Part shown: positions 1 to 9,641 of the stretch, one piece after another
How the letters are laid out: each line of letters opens with the position of its first letter
How positions within the stretch are numbered: the stretch's first letter is position 1
The notes under the pieces: model-generated
Database searches by the model: none
Seen by the model: the letters and a program-made list of their open reading frames with translations, nothing else
What the model was told of the DNA's origin: nothing
Source of the DNA: Valencia hispanica
Lineage: Eukaryota; Chordata; Actinopteri; Cyprinodontiformes; Valenciidae
Assembly (NCBI GenBank): GCA_963556495.2
Contig: OY747715.1
Location: 17,933,739 to 17,997,738 of the forward strand
Reading direction: 5' to 3'
Length of the DNA: 64,000 bases
Program-made: the position numbers and the translations under genes

Positions 1-40
<40 letters not shown>
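1..40. repeat. (TA)n microsatellite at window edge
   Basis: Uninterrupted TA dinucleotide repeat running off the left edge of the window. Confidence 0.95.
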
Positions 41-42
<2 letters not shown>

Positions 43-574
43 AGGAGGCGGTGGCAGGGATGGAACAGCCGCTGGGTGGAGAAGAACAGAAAGCAGAAGC
101 AGCAGATATGGAACAGTAGTTTTTTCAGAAAATTTTAATGAAATAAAAACAATTCACTGAGATATTGAAAAATGTACACTCAAAGGTTTCTTTGCAACAG
201 TGACTCTGAGGGACATGTGTCTCCTCTAGCCATGGCAGGAAGCTATTCAAAGCAAGCATAAACATAAGTCAAAACACACAGACAGCTTGGCATGCAAAAG
301 CCTGTTTAAGTCAAAAGCCCTCTCATCAACGCCAAAGTACAGGCTACAGAGAGGGGAGATTTAGTTTCTAATTTTGAAAAACAAAAAACTGAAATTAGGC
401 TACCCAACATTTTTGTAACCTTACCCAACTGCTCCTCATGAACATGGAGAAATTATGGGGTAGCGCCACAATATCATTAAATAATACTGCAAGTATTTTA
501 AATACAACATGATCAAAAAAAATAACAATCTATATCAATATCAAACTATTTCATAAACATTTCATTAAAAACTA
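41..574. other. Unassigned sequence
   Basis: No coding, RNA or repeat structure recognised. AT-rich non-coding sequence. Confidence 0.5.
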
Positions 575-1063
575 TTTGGGTAGGGAGGTGGCGCAGCTGG
601 TAGAGCAGCTCACCTCACATCTAGAAGGTCCCAGGTTCAATCACCGCCAGGGACGCTGTGGGTGCTGAGGGTGTGTTTGTTCCCCTGCATCATCGGCACC
701 CACACCCTGGGTGGGGTTGGCGAAAGGGCCTTTCTGTGTGGTGTTTGCATGTTCTCCCCGTGTTCCCTAGAGCAGCTAATGTGAGCTACACCCACAAAAA
801 CGTGCACTAGTCCTGGGGCTATACACTGCCTCCTCCTGGTAGGCCGGGGTGCCTGAAGGGATGGGGAGGATCTGGCTGGAATAACGTGATCCTTCCACGC
901 GCTACGTCCAGGCGGGGAAACCCTGCCCCGTCACGTGAAAAGAAGGGCCTGCTCACTCCCAAGCATGAAGGAGGTTTGGGTTTCAGTGCCCTCCGGGGGC
1001 TGGCAGAGGGAGAGCGGAACCTCAAGACTGAAACTACATATTTATCGCTGGGTGATAAATAAT
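575..1063 (+). repeat. tRNA-derived SINE-like element, copy A
   Basis: A Pol III-type head is visible. The A box TGGCGCAGCTGG lies at 589-600 and a B-box-like GGTTCAATCAC at 634-644, a spacing typical of tRNA-derived SINEs. The body matches 23792-24300 in inverted orientation over most of its length (for example the segments on 'cacaccctgggtggggttgg' and the GATAAATAATGGGG tail). The 3' end is A-rich. The B box has lost the CG of the consensus, while copy B keeps it. The class is inferred; the A/B boxes and the second copy are seen directly. Confidence 0.75.
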
Positions 1064-1972
1064 GGGGAAAAAACGTGGGGAAAAAAATTTAACATTTGGT
1101 TAATCAACTAATGAGGCTATCATATTGTAATGAAATACATTTTCCATTGTAATTAAGAAAGAGTCCCTTCAAATTGTATTTCAATTGGAAATTATAGCCA
1201 TATTACTGTTAATATGAAAAATCTAGAACCTCACTGATTCTCTGTTGTCACACATCAAATCTATTGTGCATTGGCTCATAAATAGAATGACATTCATTTC
1301 AACATGCACAAGTATCCCGTTTAAGTCTATGTATAATAAGGTTTGTAATAGGGCAAACAGCTTGTAAATATGTTAATATTTAATAGAGTTAAGAATATTT
1401 TCATTCAACCTGATCAGCTTTCATAACACGCAAATAGACGGGACAAAACTATAGTTCACAATCAAGTCATTATTTGAAAGCAAAAGCAGTAATTTCAACA
1501 TGTACAATTATCCTGTATCAAGCTTATGTATAGTAACGTTTGTAATAAGGCAAACCGCTTGTAAATCTGTTAATATGTCATCGAGTTAAGAATATTTTAA
1601 TTTAAACTGATCACTCACCTTCCAACTGCTAGCATAGATGACAGAACGTCAGTTGACTGAAGTAAGATGGCTGCTGTTTAGCTACGCTGTCAGATCCCGC
1701 TTGCGTCGTCTAGTGTTTATATATGTCTATGCGGTAAGCAGTCTATGGCAGCAAGCTGTTAGCCACCAGCCCTAGAGCTGACGGCTAATCCGAGACATGT
1801 CAATTAAAAGGACACGCCCCTAATTATTCATAATTTCAAGATTAAATTATGTCTGAACGGATGATTTTGAAAAAAATTCACCCTCCTCAGAATTGTGATG
1901 ATGGTACCCCTGACCTATTAAACCTAAAATGGTTATTTGAACCAGGCTGTAAACAGGTTTATTTCTGCTGTG
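1064..1972. other. Unassigned sequence
   Basis: AT-rich. Two loosely similar stretches around 1300-1400 and 1495-1590 share words such as 'gtatagtaacgtttgtaat'/'gtataataaggtttgtaat' and 'agagttaagaatatttt'. This suggests an old internal duplication of about 190 bp. No gene recognised. Confidence 0.4.
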
Positions 1973-2052
1973 AAGTTGGCCTTTTTAACATGGGAGTCAA
2001 TGGGAAATTTCTCCTTTCTGGAGCCAGCCCCTAGCGAATGAGGGGTGAACTT
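1973..2052 (+). repeat. Dispersed repeat segment (second copy at 43993-44072, inverted)
   Basis: About 80 bp from AAGTTGGCCTTTTTAACATG to GAGGGGTGAACT matches, with a handful of mismatches, the reverse complement of 43993-44072. The short open frame through it (1849-2034) is probably not a gene, because the homology is non-coding in the second copy's context. Confidence 0.6.
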
Positions 2053-2967
2053 AAATTTTTGTTATTTCCAGGTTGGCCTCAAGTCTGAGCGGCAGAGTTT
2101 TCCCCCTCACTTTTTTTCGTTTGTCGTTTCAAACCAAAAATAAAGAAACGGTGAAAAAAGAGCCGTTTTCCCGATTTTGGTTTCTGAATCCAAAAAAACG
2201 ACTAAACCAAATTCAAATAACGGTCCGATTTTGGTTTTTTGAAAGTCATTTCTAAATTTCACCGTTTGAAGATCTACATTAAAAGAAAGACAGGTTGGCC
2301 AAGTGACCCGGAAGTAATAGTAAATTTACCCTATAAAAGTAAAAGCCAAGCTTTTAGAACGGTCATAACATGCAGCACTAATGTTATACCAGAATAACGT
2401 TGGAAGAAGAAAAAAAAATCAATAAATAAATAGGCTTATAGAAACCAGGACCAAAAGAAATATGTTAGCAACAGTAGTTTATTACAGTGTTTTAATATTG
2501 TGCATATCCACGTACACATCACCAGTCACATTTAATGAGCACATTGTTTGGTTCAATACACTTGGTAATATAGGTTAAACCAAGAACTTGTTGTGTGTGC
2601 AGAGTTGTTACTGTTAGGGCTATATTATATCATTAAATTTATATTTAACGTGGTTTCCACGGTAATGGACCAAACTGCTCCCCCCTCTAGCAGCAGGTGG
2701 CAGTATTTAAAGTAACAAAGTCATTTAGACAACCAAAAACTATTCACGCGCAACCAGGGTCATTGCAACCTATTGCGACCTAAATTACATATTTATCTAT
2801 ATTTAGAAACCTGACCCCCGTAGTTGTTTGGACAGCGAACTGACAGCGACTGAATGAATACTTGTCAACGTGAATTCCCACGTGACGTCATGCGTAGGCC
2901 TAATAAGGTTAAAGTTACTATAAGGGAGAATGGGATTCCGTAGTTATCCCCGTCAGAATTGGTATCC
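2053..2967. other. Unassigned sequence
   Basis: No gene or element recognised. Open frames here are short and of low complexity (F/K/R-rich). Confidence 0.4.
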
Positions 2968-3134
2968 CCAGACGTGTGCATTTCTTTTTTTTACATTCCA
3001 TTTAGTGGCAATGTGCATTGGGTTGATGAACTTTGAATGTGCATTTCCATGGCTCCTGTCTTATGCTGTTTTAGTTAGTTTTTTCGTTTTCTTTTGCTTC
3101 ATGCTTGCTTGCATTTTTGTGGTTTCAACAATGA
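2968..3134 (+). repeat. 165-bp dispersed repeat with conserved open frame, copy 1
   Basis: The segment from GTGCATTTCTTTT to GGTTTCAAC is nearly identical to the reverse complement of about 22597-22762. The open frame contains a hydrophobic stretch (SYAVLVSFFVFFCFMLACIF) and is preserved in both copies, with only about six to eight differences. With so few differences, frame preservation alone does not prove coding. I do not recognise the family. Confidence 0.6.
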
Positions 3135-3649
3135 AACCACGATGAGTGTGACATTTTCTTTACCATAATGCATGCTTTGATTTGTAACTAAAATTAGGCT
3201 GACGTTGTTTTAACAATATTTTAATGCGTTCGTCTCTTGGTGCAGCGTCAGATGTTTAGGCTACATCCGAACACTGCGCAGATAATCTGGAATGATTTTC
3301 ACATTCTCTTCAGCTCAGTTTATTTACAGAGAATTTGTAGTGTCTTTCACAGTCGCTATCGAGGCATGGGATGGGTTAAGTCTACTTGCTTGACAGCTTC
3401 TAGCGGTCAACAAAAGCTAGGGATGCTCAGTCTTTCTCTCTGTCAAAACCCCCTTGGGACTGACTGACAGCCCCTTTTCATTGTTGCATTTAGTGAACTT
3501 TGTTACACATCACCATGACAACCAGATAACCACAACATGTGAATGAAGTGATCATGTTGTTGTTATAGTGTTATAGTGACACCCCCCCCAACCCACCCCG
3601 TCCTAAGTGTGTTCTCGTTATGACCGATACATGTGCTTCTATGTTTTTG
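3135..3649. other. Unassigned sequence
   Basis: Nothing recognised. A C-rich tract lies near 3582-3600. Confidence 0.4.
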
Positions 3650-4160
3650 CAGTGGTTTTTTTTCAGCACCTTGGCTCGGCTCTGTAGGGGGCTGGGCATG
3701 GATTCCTTTTCCCCCCCTGTTCATCCCCTACCTATTGTAAATCCTTTCTATCTGCTAAAGGGGCACTGGTAAAGCCGAATGCTACCACGGTCTTCCAAAT
3801 CCTGTATTGTGTTAATGTTTGTAAGTGTTTGTATGATCTTGGATTGGTTGTACTTGAAACTGAATTGTAGCACAGGGATTATTAAAGCATCTCTTATTTT
3901 ATCTTATCTTATAAAGCGCTATACAAATACAGACCATTTAACATAATTATCTTTTAGCCAGTTGCTAAGGCAAACTAACTGGTTAAGATTTTCTAAATGT
4001 AAAGCTGACCATTTCTTATTATTTTGGACAACTCTGAGCATCCTCTTCATGAGACTATCCTACAAAAACAGAGTGTCTTTAGTAGACGCGTCTTCAGTTT
4101 TGCTGCAACACAGACTACTACAGTCCTGCCCACAGCCATCAGGATCTACAACTCCTTGAA
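3650..4160 (+). mobile_element. Probable degenerate LINE 3' tails
   Basis: The stretch near 3885-3912 ends in a TTATC-type short tandem repeat after an ATTAAAG word, as many fish LINEs do. It is followed immediately by GCGCTATACAAATA (3915-3930), a word typical of L2-type 3' ends. A short open frame (3962-4159) follows, which I could not assign. Low-confidence relics. Confidence 0.35.
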
Positions 4161-7100
4161 GAATTAAATAGTATGAGCTACAACAACGCTTAATTTCTTT
4201 CCGGGATCCTTAAAGGATTTTTTAATAGAATTTTTCTGAACAATAGAGAAATTATTTGTTTATCAACACCGCAATCTGTGCGCAAATGGTGTGACACCAA
4301 ACCTTCAGATTACTCCCTGGTTCCCACTGTTAGGCTATTATTTGCAGTTAGTTATCTATGTTAGCTTGTTTGTTAGCCAATACTTACCTGATGTGTAGTG
4401 ATCACTGCAGATTGTTGTTCTTCTGATCGCTTGCAACCAAAGACGTATTTTATTTCCATTGAAAGGGGTGAGTCAAGCCAACAGCCCAAGACATAATTGT
4501 GTCTCTTCCTGCAGACTACACGCACAGCAGGGCAGGGAGTGACATAGACTGATAATCCTCATCGACGGAGAAGAGATGTTCACATTGACCCATGGATGCA
4601 GTTTGGGTCTGCCATTCTCTTTATGTGAGGAGCCAGTACTAAAAGCAGCATGGGTTGAATTGTGGGATAAAACGGGCGGGTCATTCTGGGCATGTAGCAA
4701 TTGCGTTAAAAAAATTAATTGCGTTATCTCCACAAATTAATCCACCTTAGTTAACATGTTAATTTTGACAGCTCTATTAAATACATAAACTACCAAACTC
4801 TGTGATATGCCACATCTATATGTAAAATTACACAATTCAGGCTGCATTTTCTGCACCATGGCCTTGGTCCAAATTGATGTGCCTTTCAATACAGATCTGG
4901 ATCGGAGTCTGGACTTTGAGAGAGGCTGGACAATAGCAACACTGTCTTCAATGCATACCTAGCCTAATCCATCACTCATGAAGAGGAATACAAGTTACTT
5001 AAAAGTCTTGTTCACTGAGAAACCATGTAATACTTGTTCCTTGTGAAATATGATCAGTCAATCTAAACTACATATACATGCTGCATGTGAATTTTCTCCA
5101 ACCCCCATTGTCTGCAATAGCCACAGAAAGAAAACAGACAGCAAAACGTGTGAGTTGGAAGAGGCCAGTCCCTTCAACGTCACAGGGAAAATTAGTATTC
5201 ATGGTCTTGCCTACCTTGGCTTGCGACTGCCTATGAGAAGGCTGATTTTGCAACCTGAAGAGAGCAGAGCATGTCTCTGCTAGTAGAAGCTAGAAGCCGA
5301 AGCTAACTAAAGCTAACAGAATAGGGTCGGGCTTGGTTTGTTTGTGGACATAGCACATCGGCGTTTTGAACCAAAGAAAGAGGTGCTGAAGAGGAAACTG
5401 TTGTAATGTGTCTTGGACCACAGCCAGCAAAGTAAGTTGTTAATTATTTGATCGAAGGCAGCATAAGAGTGACATTGCTGTTGCCAATCAGAGACAAGAT
5501 GTTTGCATATATTGAATGAGTTAGACTGATCCTGACGTTTCACCCCACCCACTCCTCCGACAAACTGCAAAACCCTGAAACAGGACCAAGAGACCAACAT
5601 TTCTTCAGCATAAAAAATCTCACAAGGCATATCATTGGGTTAGAGACCACAAGAAATTCATTGAAAAAATTTGTGAATGATATCTTTAAACTCATTCTTT
5701 TTTTTATTTTTTATTTAACGTTTCTTGTTTGGCAGTGTGGAGCTCAGAATTGGTGTCTGAGTACCAAGTAGAAGTCCAACAGATTTACTTTCACAAGCGG
5801 AGCACTACAGCTTTTGCTATAGTACTCCATTTGATATATATGTGGGAAAAATCTTTATTATGAATTGCTGGGGGTTTTATTTCCTGATGTTATGGATACG
5901 GAGACGGAAAATTAAGGGGAAGAAAGAAAGAAGATGAAGAAGAGAGGTAGGAAACAAAAGGTCAAGAGATAGGATGAGTTGAAAATACAAGAGAGTAAAG
6001 GGAACAAAGAAAACACATGAAAACATCGAAGTCTGCCTTTATACTCAGAGGACGGCAGAGAGAGGAAAAAAAAAAAACAACGAAAAAGGAACATCGACAA
6101 AACAAAACAAACATTGTGAACTAAGAACTACACAACCACATCACACAAAAATGGATATAAAAATACAACAACAATGTCACAGAAAAACTCATGGTACCGA
6201 TTAATCAAGATCTATTAATGATAAGCTCAGCCCAAGAATATATCTGTAAACACCAAAGACCCCACACCTATGTGTGTGTGTGAGCATGCTGGTGCATATA
6301 AGGTTTCTCCATAAGAGTGTCCGATAGCAGTGTGAGCAGGCATCAATCCGTTTCCCAGGAATCGATGCAGACATGAAGGAGATCGGAGCCAAAACTCATT
6401 CTTTTGAGATAAAGACTCAACTTTAACCAAGGGTATTGTTCCATTTCTTCTGACAAAAAAAAAAGTTCTTAAATTTAAAAGAGCTGACAACTTGTCCGAA
6501 ATGCTGTACACTCACTCAAGGAAACAACTTAATTTTTCACTGAAGGTGATTGAAGAGGCTAACATGATCACATAAGAGCAAAGATGAGACTCAAAAATTC
6601 CCAAAAAACCTTGAATATGCCTAGAAATCCTGTACATGAACATCACATCCTTTCCACACAAGCTTGAATTTATATCAAGTATGCAAAAACAACTCTTCAA
6701 CTGAGGATTAGAGAACTGGTTGGTGCATATGTAAGTAGAATCCTGTACTCCTACAATCTCCTGCACAGATTAAATTTGTAAGCCCTCTTCAGGTCCACAA
6801 AACACATGTTGACTGAACAACCAAAATCCAATGAACCAAGTAACAATTTAGCAAGGAATTTCTAGCAAACACCTAGCTGTCATGAGATACACCTTGAAAA
6901 TTTCTATGTTCATGTTAGACTCAGATAATTGTTTAGTCGTAATACCTGTTTGGTTTTACAGGGACCTGGCTGGAAATCCTGGAGTGACTAAGGTAACAGG
7001 CAGTAGAGTGGTTTGTGAGTATTATTGTTGTGTTTTGTATCTTTTTTGCAAGTTCTGACTGGTGACATGTATGCACTGGTCTCACAGACAGCAACTTGAG

Positions 7101-7406
7101 TACAGAGAAACACAAGGAGTGCAGAATAAAGTAAAGGTTTCCAATGAGAATTTGATGACCGTGGGTGGAGCAGAGAATAAGACAACGATTGAAGATGAGT
7201 GCTGATGCTAGATGTCCAGGAGTTCATGATGATATGATCTTTGTGTGTGAGTGTAGCCTAAGCCTAAACCTCACCCATAGGGCTTCTCCACACAAAGGAG
7301 GGGACAGACAGAGAGAGAACACAGAAAACCACAGAACTACTCCCCTGCTTCACAAACTGTATAAAAGCCAAAATGTTCTGCTATTGGTTGCAGGTTCTTT
7401 TCCAAC
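4161..7406. other. Unassigned sequence up to the Polinton insertion
   Basis: No gene recognised on either strand. Open frames are 60-105 codons without motifs. The sequence at about 4700-4780 (ATTAATTGCGTTAT ... TTAATTTTGACAGCTCT) resembles the terminal region of a widespread vertebrate hAT-like repeat, but I cannot confirm it. A poly-A/purine tract lies around 5900-6080. Confidence 0.4.
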
Positions 7407-7412
7407 ACCCTA
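7407..7412. repeat. Polinton target-site duplication, left (ACCCTA)
   Basis: ACCCTA here is repeated exactly at 20344-20349, directly abutting the two inverted termini. Six-base duplications are the Polinton/Maverick hallmark. Confidence 0.93.
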
Positions 7413-7476
7413 AGAGAAAGTATAGACCACTAGCTGTCAAAATGCAAATGAGACCACGCCCCTTCCGGTCACGCCC
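7413..7476 (+). repeat. Polinton left terminal inverted repeat
   Basis: 64 bp matching the reverse complement of 20280-20343 with one mismatch (position 15). It begins AG, as family members do. The innermost part has the GC-rich word CACGCCCCTTCCGGT, which recurs with divergence just inside both ends. Confidence 0.93.
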
Positions 7477-7555
7477 GCTTCCGGGGTACGCCCACTTCCG
7501 GTTACGCCCCCTTTGGCGGGCACCCTGGCTGGCAAAACAAGCTCCGCCCTGTCAC
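7477..7555. repeat. Subterminal ACGCCC..TTCCGG motif cluster
   Basis: Several copies of the word (T/C)ACGCCC followed by CTTCCGG continue inward from the TIR (about 7465-7515). A similar but not collinear cluster lies inside the right TIR (20206-20300). They could be transposase or origin-binding sites, by inference only. Confidence 0.5.
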
Positions 7556-7559
7556 AATA

Positions 7560-7745
7560 AGCCCCGCCCACCTGTCAAATGGGATACGCCCCCTGGTGGC
7601 CACGCCCGCCTGTCAAGATAGGACACACCCACCTGTCAAAATGGGGTACGCCCCCTGGTGGCCACGCCCACCTGTCAAAATAGGACACGCCCACCTGTCG
7701 AAATAGGGTACGCCCCCTGATGGTCACGCCCACCTGTCAAAATAT
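7560..7745. repeat. 62-bp tandem repeat, about three copies
   Basis: Period 62 bp, read from GGGATACG (7581), GGGGTACG (7643) and AGGGTACG (7705). Each unit carries ACGCCCCCTGGTGG and two CACCTGTCAAAAT words. Present only at the left end of the Polinton. Confidence 0.85.
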
Positions 7746-7789
7746 GGCACTAAATGGCTCCCTCTAGTGGTTCTACAATTAAACTACAT

Positions 7790-8260
7790 GCAAAAAATGA
7801 AAATACCTCCCCCTAGTGGCCCAATAAATACTATTACACCAAAACTTATAAATGCCTCCCTCTAGTGGTTCAAAATTAATATAACAGCCTATTGTATAAT
7901 GGCCCCCTCTAGTGGATCAAAGTAACATTACATGCAAATGTAAAAATACCTCCCCCTATTGGCTCAAAAATTAAATGACATGCAAATATGAAAATACCTC
8001 CCCCTAGTGGCTCAAAAATTAAACTACATGCATATATGAAAATACCTCCCCCTAGTGGCCCAATAAATAGTATTACACCAAAATATATAAATACCTCCCT
8101 TTAGTGGTTCAAAATTAATATAACAGCCTATTGTATAATTGGCCCCCTCTAATGGATCAAAGTAACATTACACCCAAATGTGAAAATACCTCCCCCTAGT
8201 GGCTCAAAAATTAAATTACAGCCTATAGTATATATAGCGCCCCCAATGGTTTGAATCTAA
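7790..8260. repeat. 239-bp tandem repeat containing CCCCCTAGTGG boxes
   Basis: Two copies of about 239 bp (compare 7821 and 8060, both CCAATAAATA). Each is built from smaller units with CCTCCCCCTAGTGGC at intervals of about 50-60 bp. AT-rich between boxes, with no open frame. The right end of the element has no counterpart, so the array is asymmetric. Confidence 0.85.
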
Positions 8261-8694
8261 CTCCTCAGTGTCATCAGAACATGTCCGAACAAGTCCCTTT
8301 AATATTATACGGTCTGGGCTCTGTCTCAACATGACTCCTTGAGCATTCCATTTTATTTTAAACAGTTAAAAGGTGCTTTTTAGCTTCCTGACTTTAATTT
8401 AAAACCACATTAGCTCCAACACTCTAGAGACACCATTACATCTGATTCTAACAATTCAACCATGATAAATTAAACTTGTAAGAGCACTAAAAAGAGAATT
8501 TATTCACCCACAGCTATGTTGAAGCAGATGCTCATCCTTTTGTTGATTTTAAAAATGCACCATTACACAGTCTTTAAAAACAGATAAGGATTTAAAAAAC
8601 ATCACTTTAAACCTGGTTGCTTTAAGCTGGAAATAAGAAATCTATCAAACTACTAAAGTTACTGATAAAAAACAGTCCACCAATCGGCGTTTGA
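8261..8694. other. Polinton upstream non-coding region
   Basis: No open frame or repeat recognised between the tandem arrays and the promoter region of the + strand gene block. Confidence 0.5.
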
Positions 8695-8810
8695 CACGCC
8701 CCTGCTCTGCTTTGTATTCGCTGTATTTATCACGCCCCTGACTTCACCTACGTTCGCAAGTCAGGTAAACCGGTTTGGGCGGTGCTCACCGCCCAAACCG
8801 GTATAAAAGG
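8695..8810 (+). promoter_or_regulatory. Polinton early-block promoter: GC boxes, perfect palindrome and TATA box
   Basis: CACGCCCCTG occurs twice (8695-8704 and 8731-8740), resembling Sp1/KLF sites. At 8769-8802 there is a perfect inverted repeat with 16-bp arms (ACCGGTTTGGGCGGTG) and a 2-bp centre. Its last T is the first base of TATAAAA (8802-8808). Start of transcription would be expected about 25-30 bp downstream, well upstream of the polymerase start codon. Promoter function is inferred; palindrome and TATA word are seen directly. Confidence 0.65.
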
Positions 8811-9122
8811 CTGTCGGAAAACGGTTAATCTCTACAGCATGCTGGAAGGACCTCATTCAACAATCCGACCTTAAGGACACGGAGCACGGTGCTGCGACGA
8901 ACAAAGAAAACAGCGGTTTCACGAAAACTGTATCACCGGCTTCATTTGAGGGGAATCCCAGAAGCCCGCGTCATTGTCAGACCGCGTCAGAGCTGAGTCC
9001 TGGCGGGATTCCCGAGCTTCCCCTGCTAAGAGCTGGAGTTACGGGTTCAGCGGTGAAATCAACTTCACAGCGACTTCAGGAAATCTTCACATCGGCGACC
9101 TGTATTATCGGTTTGGAGCGAG

Positions 9123-9623
9123 GTGAGTAAATGTTTTTTTTAGCTCGCAATTGTGCGATCGTCTACGGATGTTTCATAGCACCAAGATGGATTCGCTGCT
9201 GGCTTATCGATAGATTCACCATAGCATACATACTCTGTTACAGCTAGAAGTATCGCTCAACTCCAGTTGCTGCTCTGAGCTGGTTTTGGGCTGGAGCGGG
9301 AAAAAGGCGCTGGAGATTGTTACAAAGCGAAACTTCGCTCTGAGGTGAGTTTACTGTTTGTTAAATCATGTTGACTGTTTATATATGAGCGTTACCGTAT
9401 ATGTATTTATTTTATTATATTCCTGACTTTTACCTGCGCTTTATCATAGATCGTGATCGAAGTGCGGAGCTGTTTGCAATTGGATCTCAGCGGATCTGCC
9501 CAACGCCAGCCTTGGCGCTCCGGTTAGGTGTGAGACTGTCTGGAGCTTTCTCCAGCTTGTGTATTGTCTGACTCTGAATGTTTTTTCATGTCCTTTTTTT
9601 TTTCTGATCGTATGTTTAAATAG
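9123..9623 (+). other. Candidate introns in the 5' untranslated leader of the polymerase gene
   Basis: Consensus donors AG|GTGAGT occur at 9122/9123 and 9344/9345. Acceptor-like ends preceded by pyrimidine-rich sequence occur at 9243 (TGTTACAG), 9449 (TTATCATAG) and 9623 (AAATAG). A plausible reading is introns 9123-9243 and 9345-9449, with a third ending at 9623 just before the ATG at 9642. Splicing is inferred, not demonstrated. Confidence 0.4.
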
Positions 9624-9641
9624 CAACATCAACCAGTCAGT

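Noticed and set aside
589..650. True tRNA gene
   Set aside because: Only A- and B-box-like words are present; no cloverleaf acceptor or anticodon pairing, and the sequence continues as a SINE body.
2930..3145. Small membrane protein gene
   Set aside because: The frame coincides with a dispersed repeat also present at 22.6 kb; coding status cannot be supported.
5313..5630. 105-codon - strand open frame as a possible host exon
   Set aside because: No motif, no splice sites in convincing positions, composition like random sequence.
7560..8260. CRISPR-like array
   Set aside because: Repeats are contiguous tandem units without unique spacers of constant length, in a eukaryotic element.
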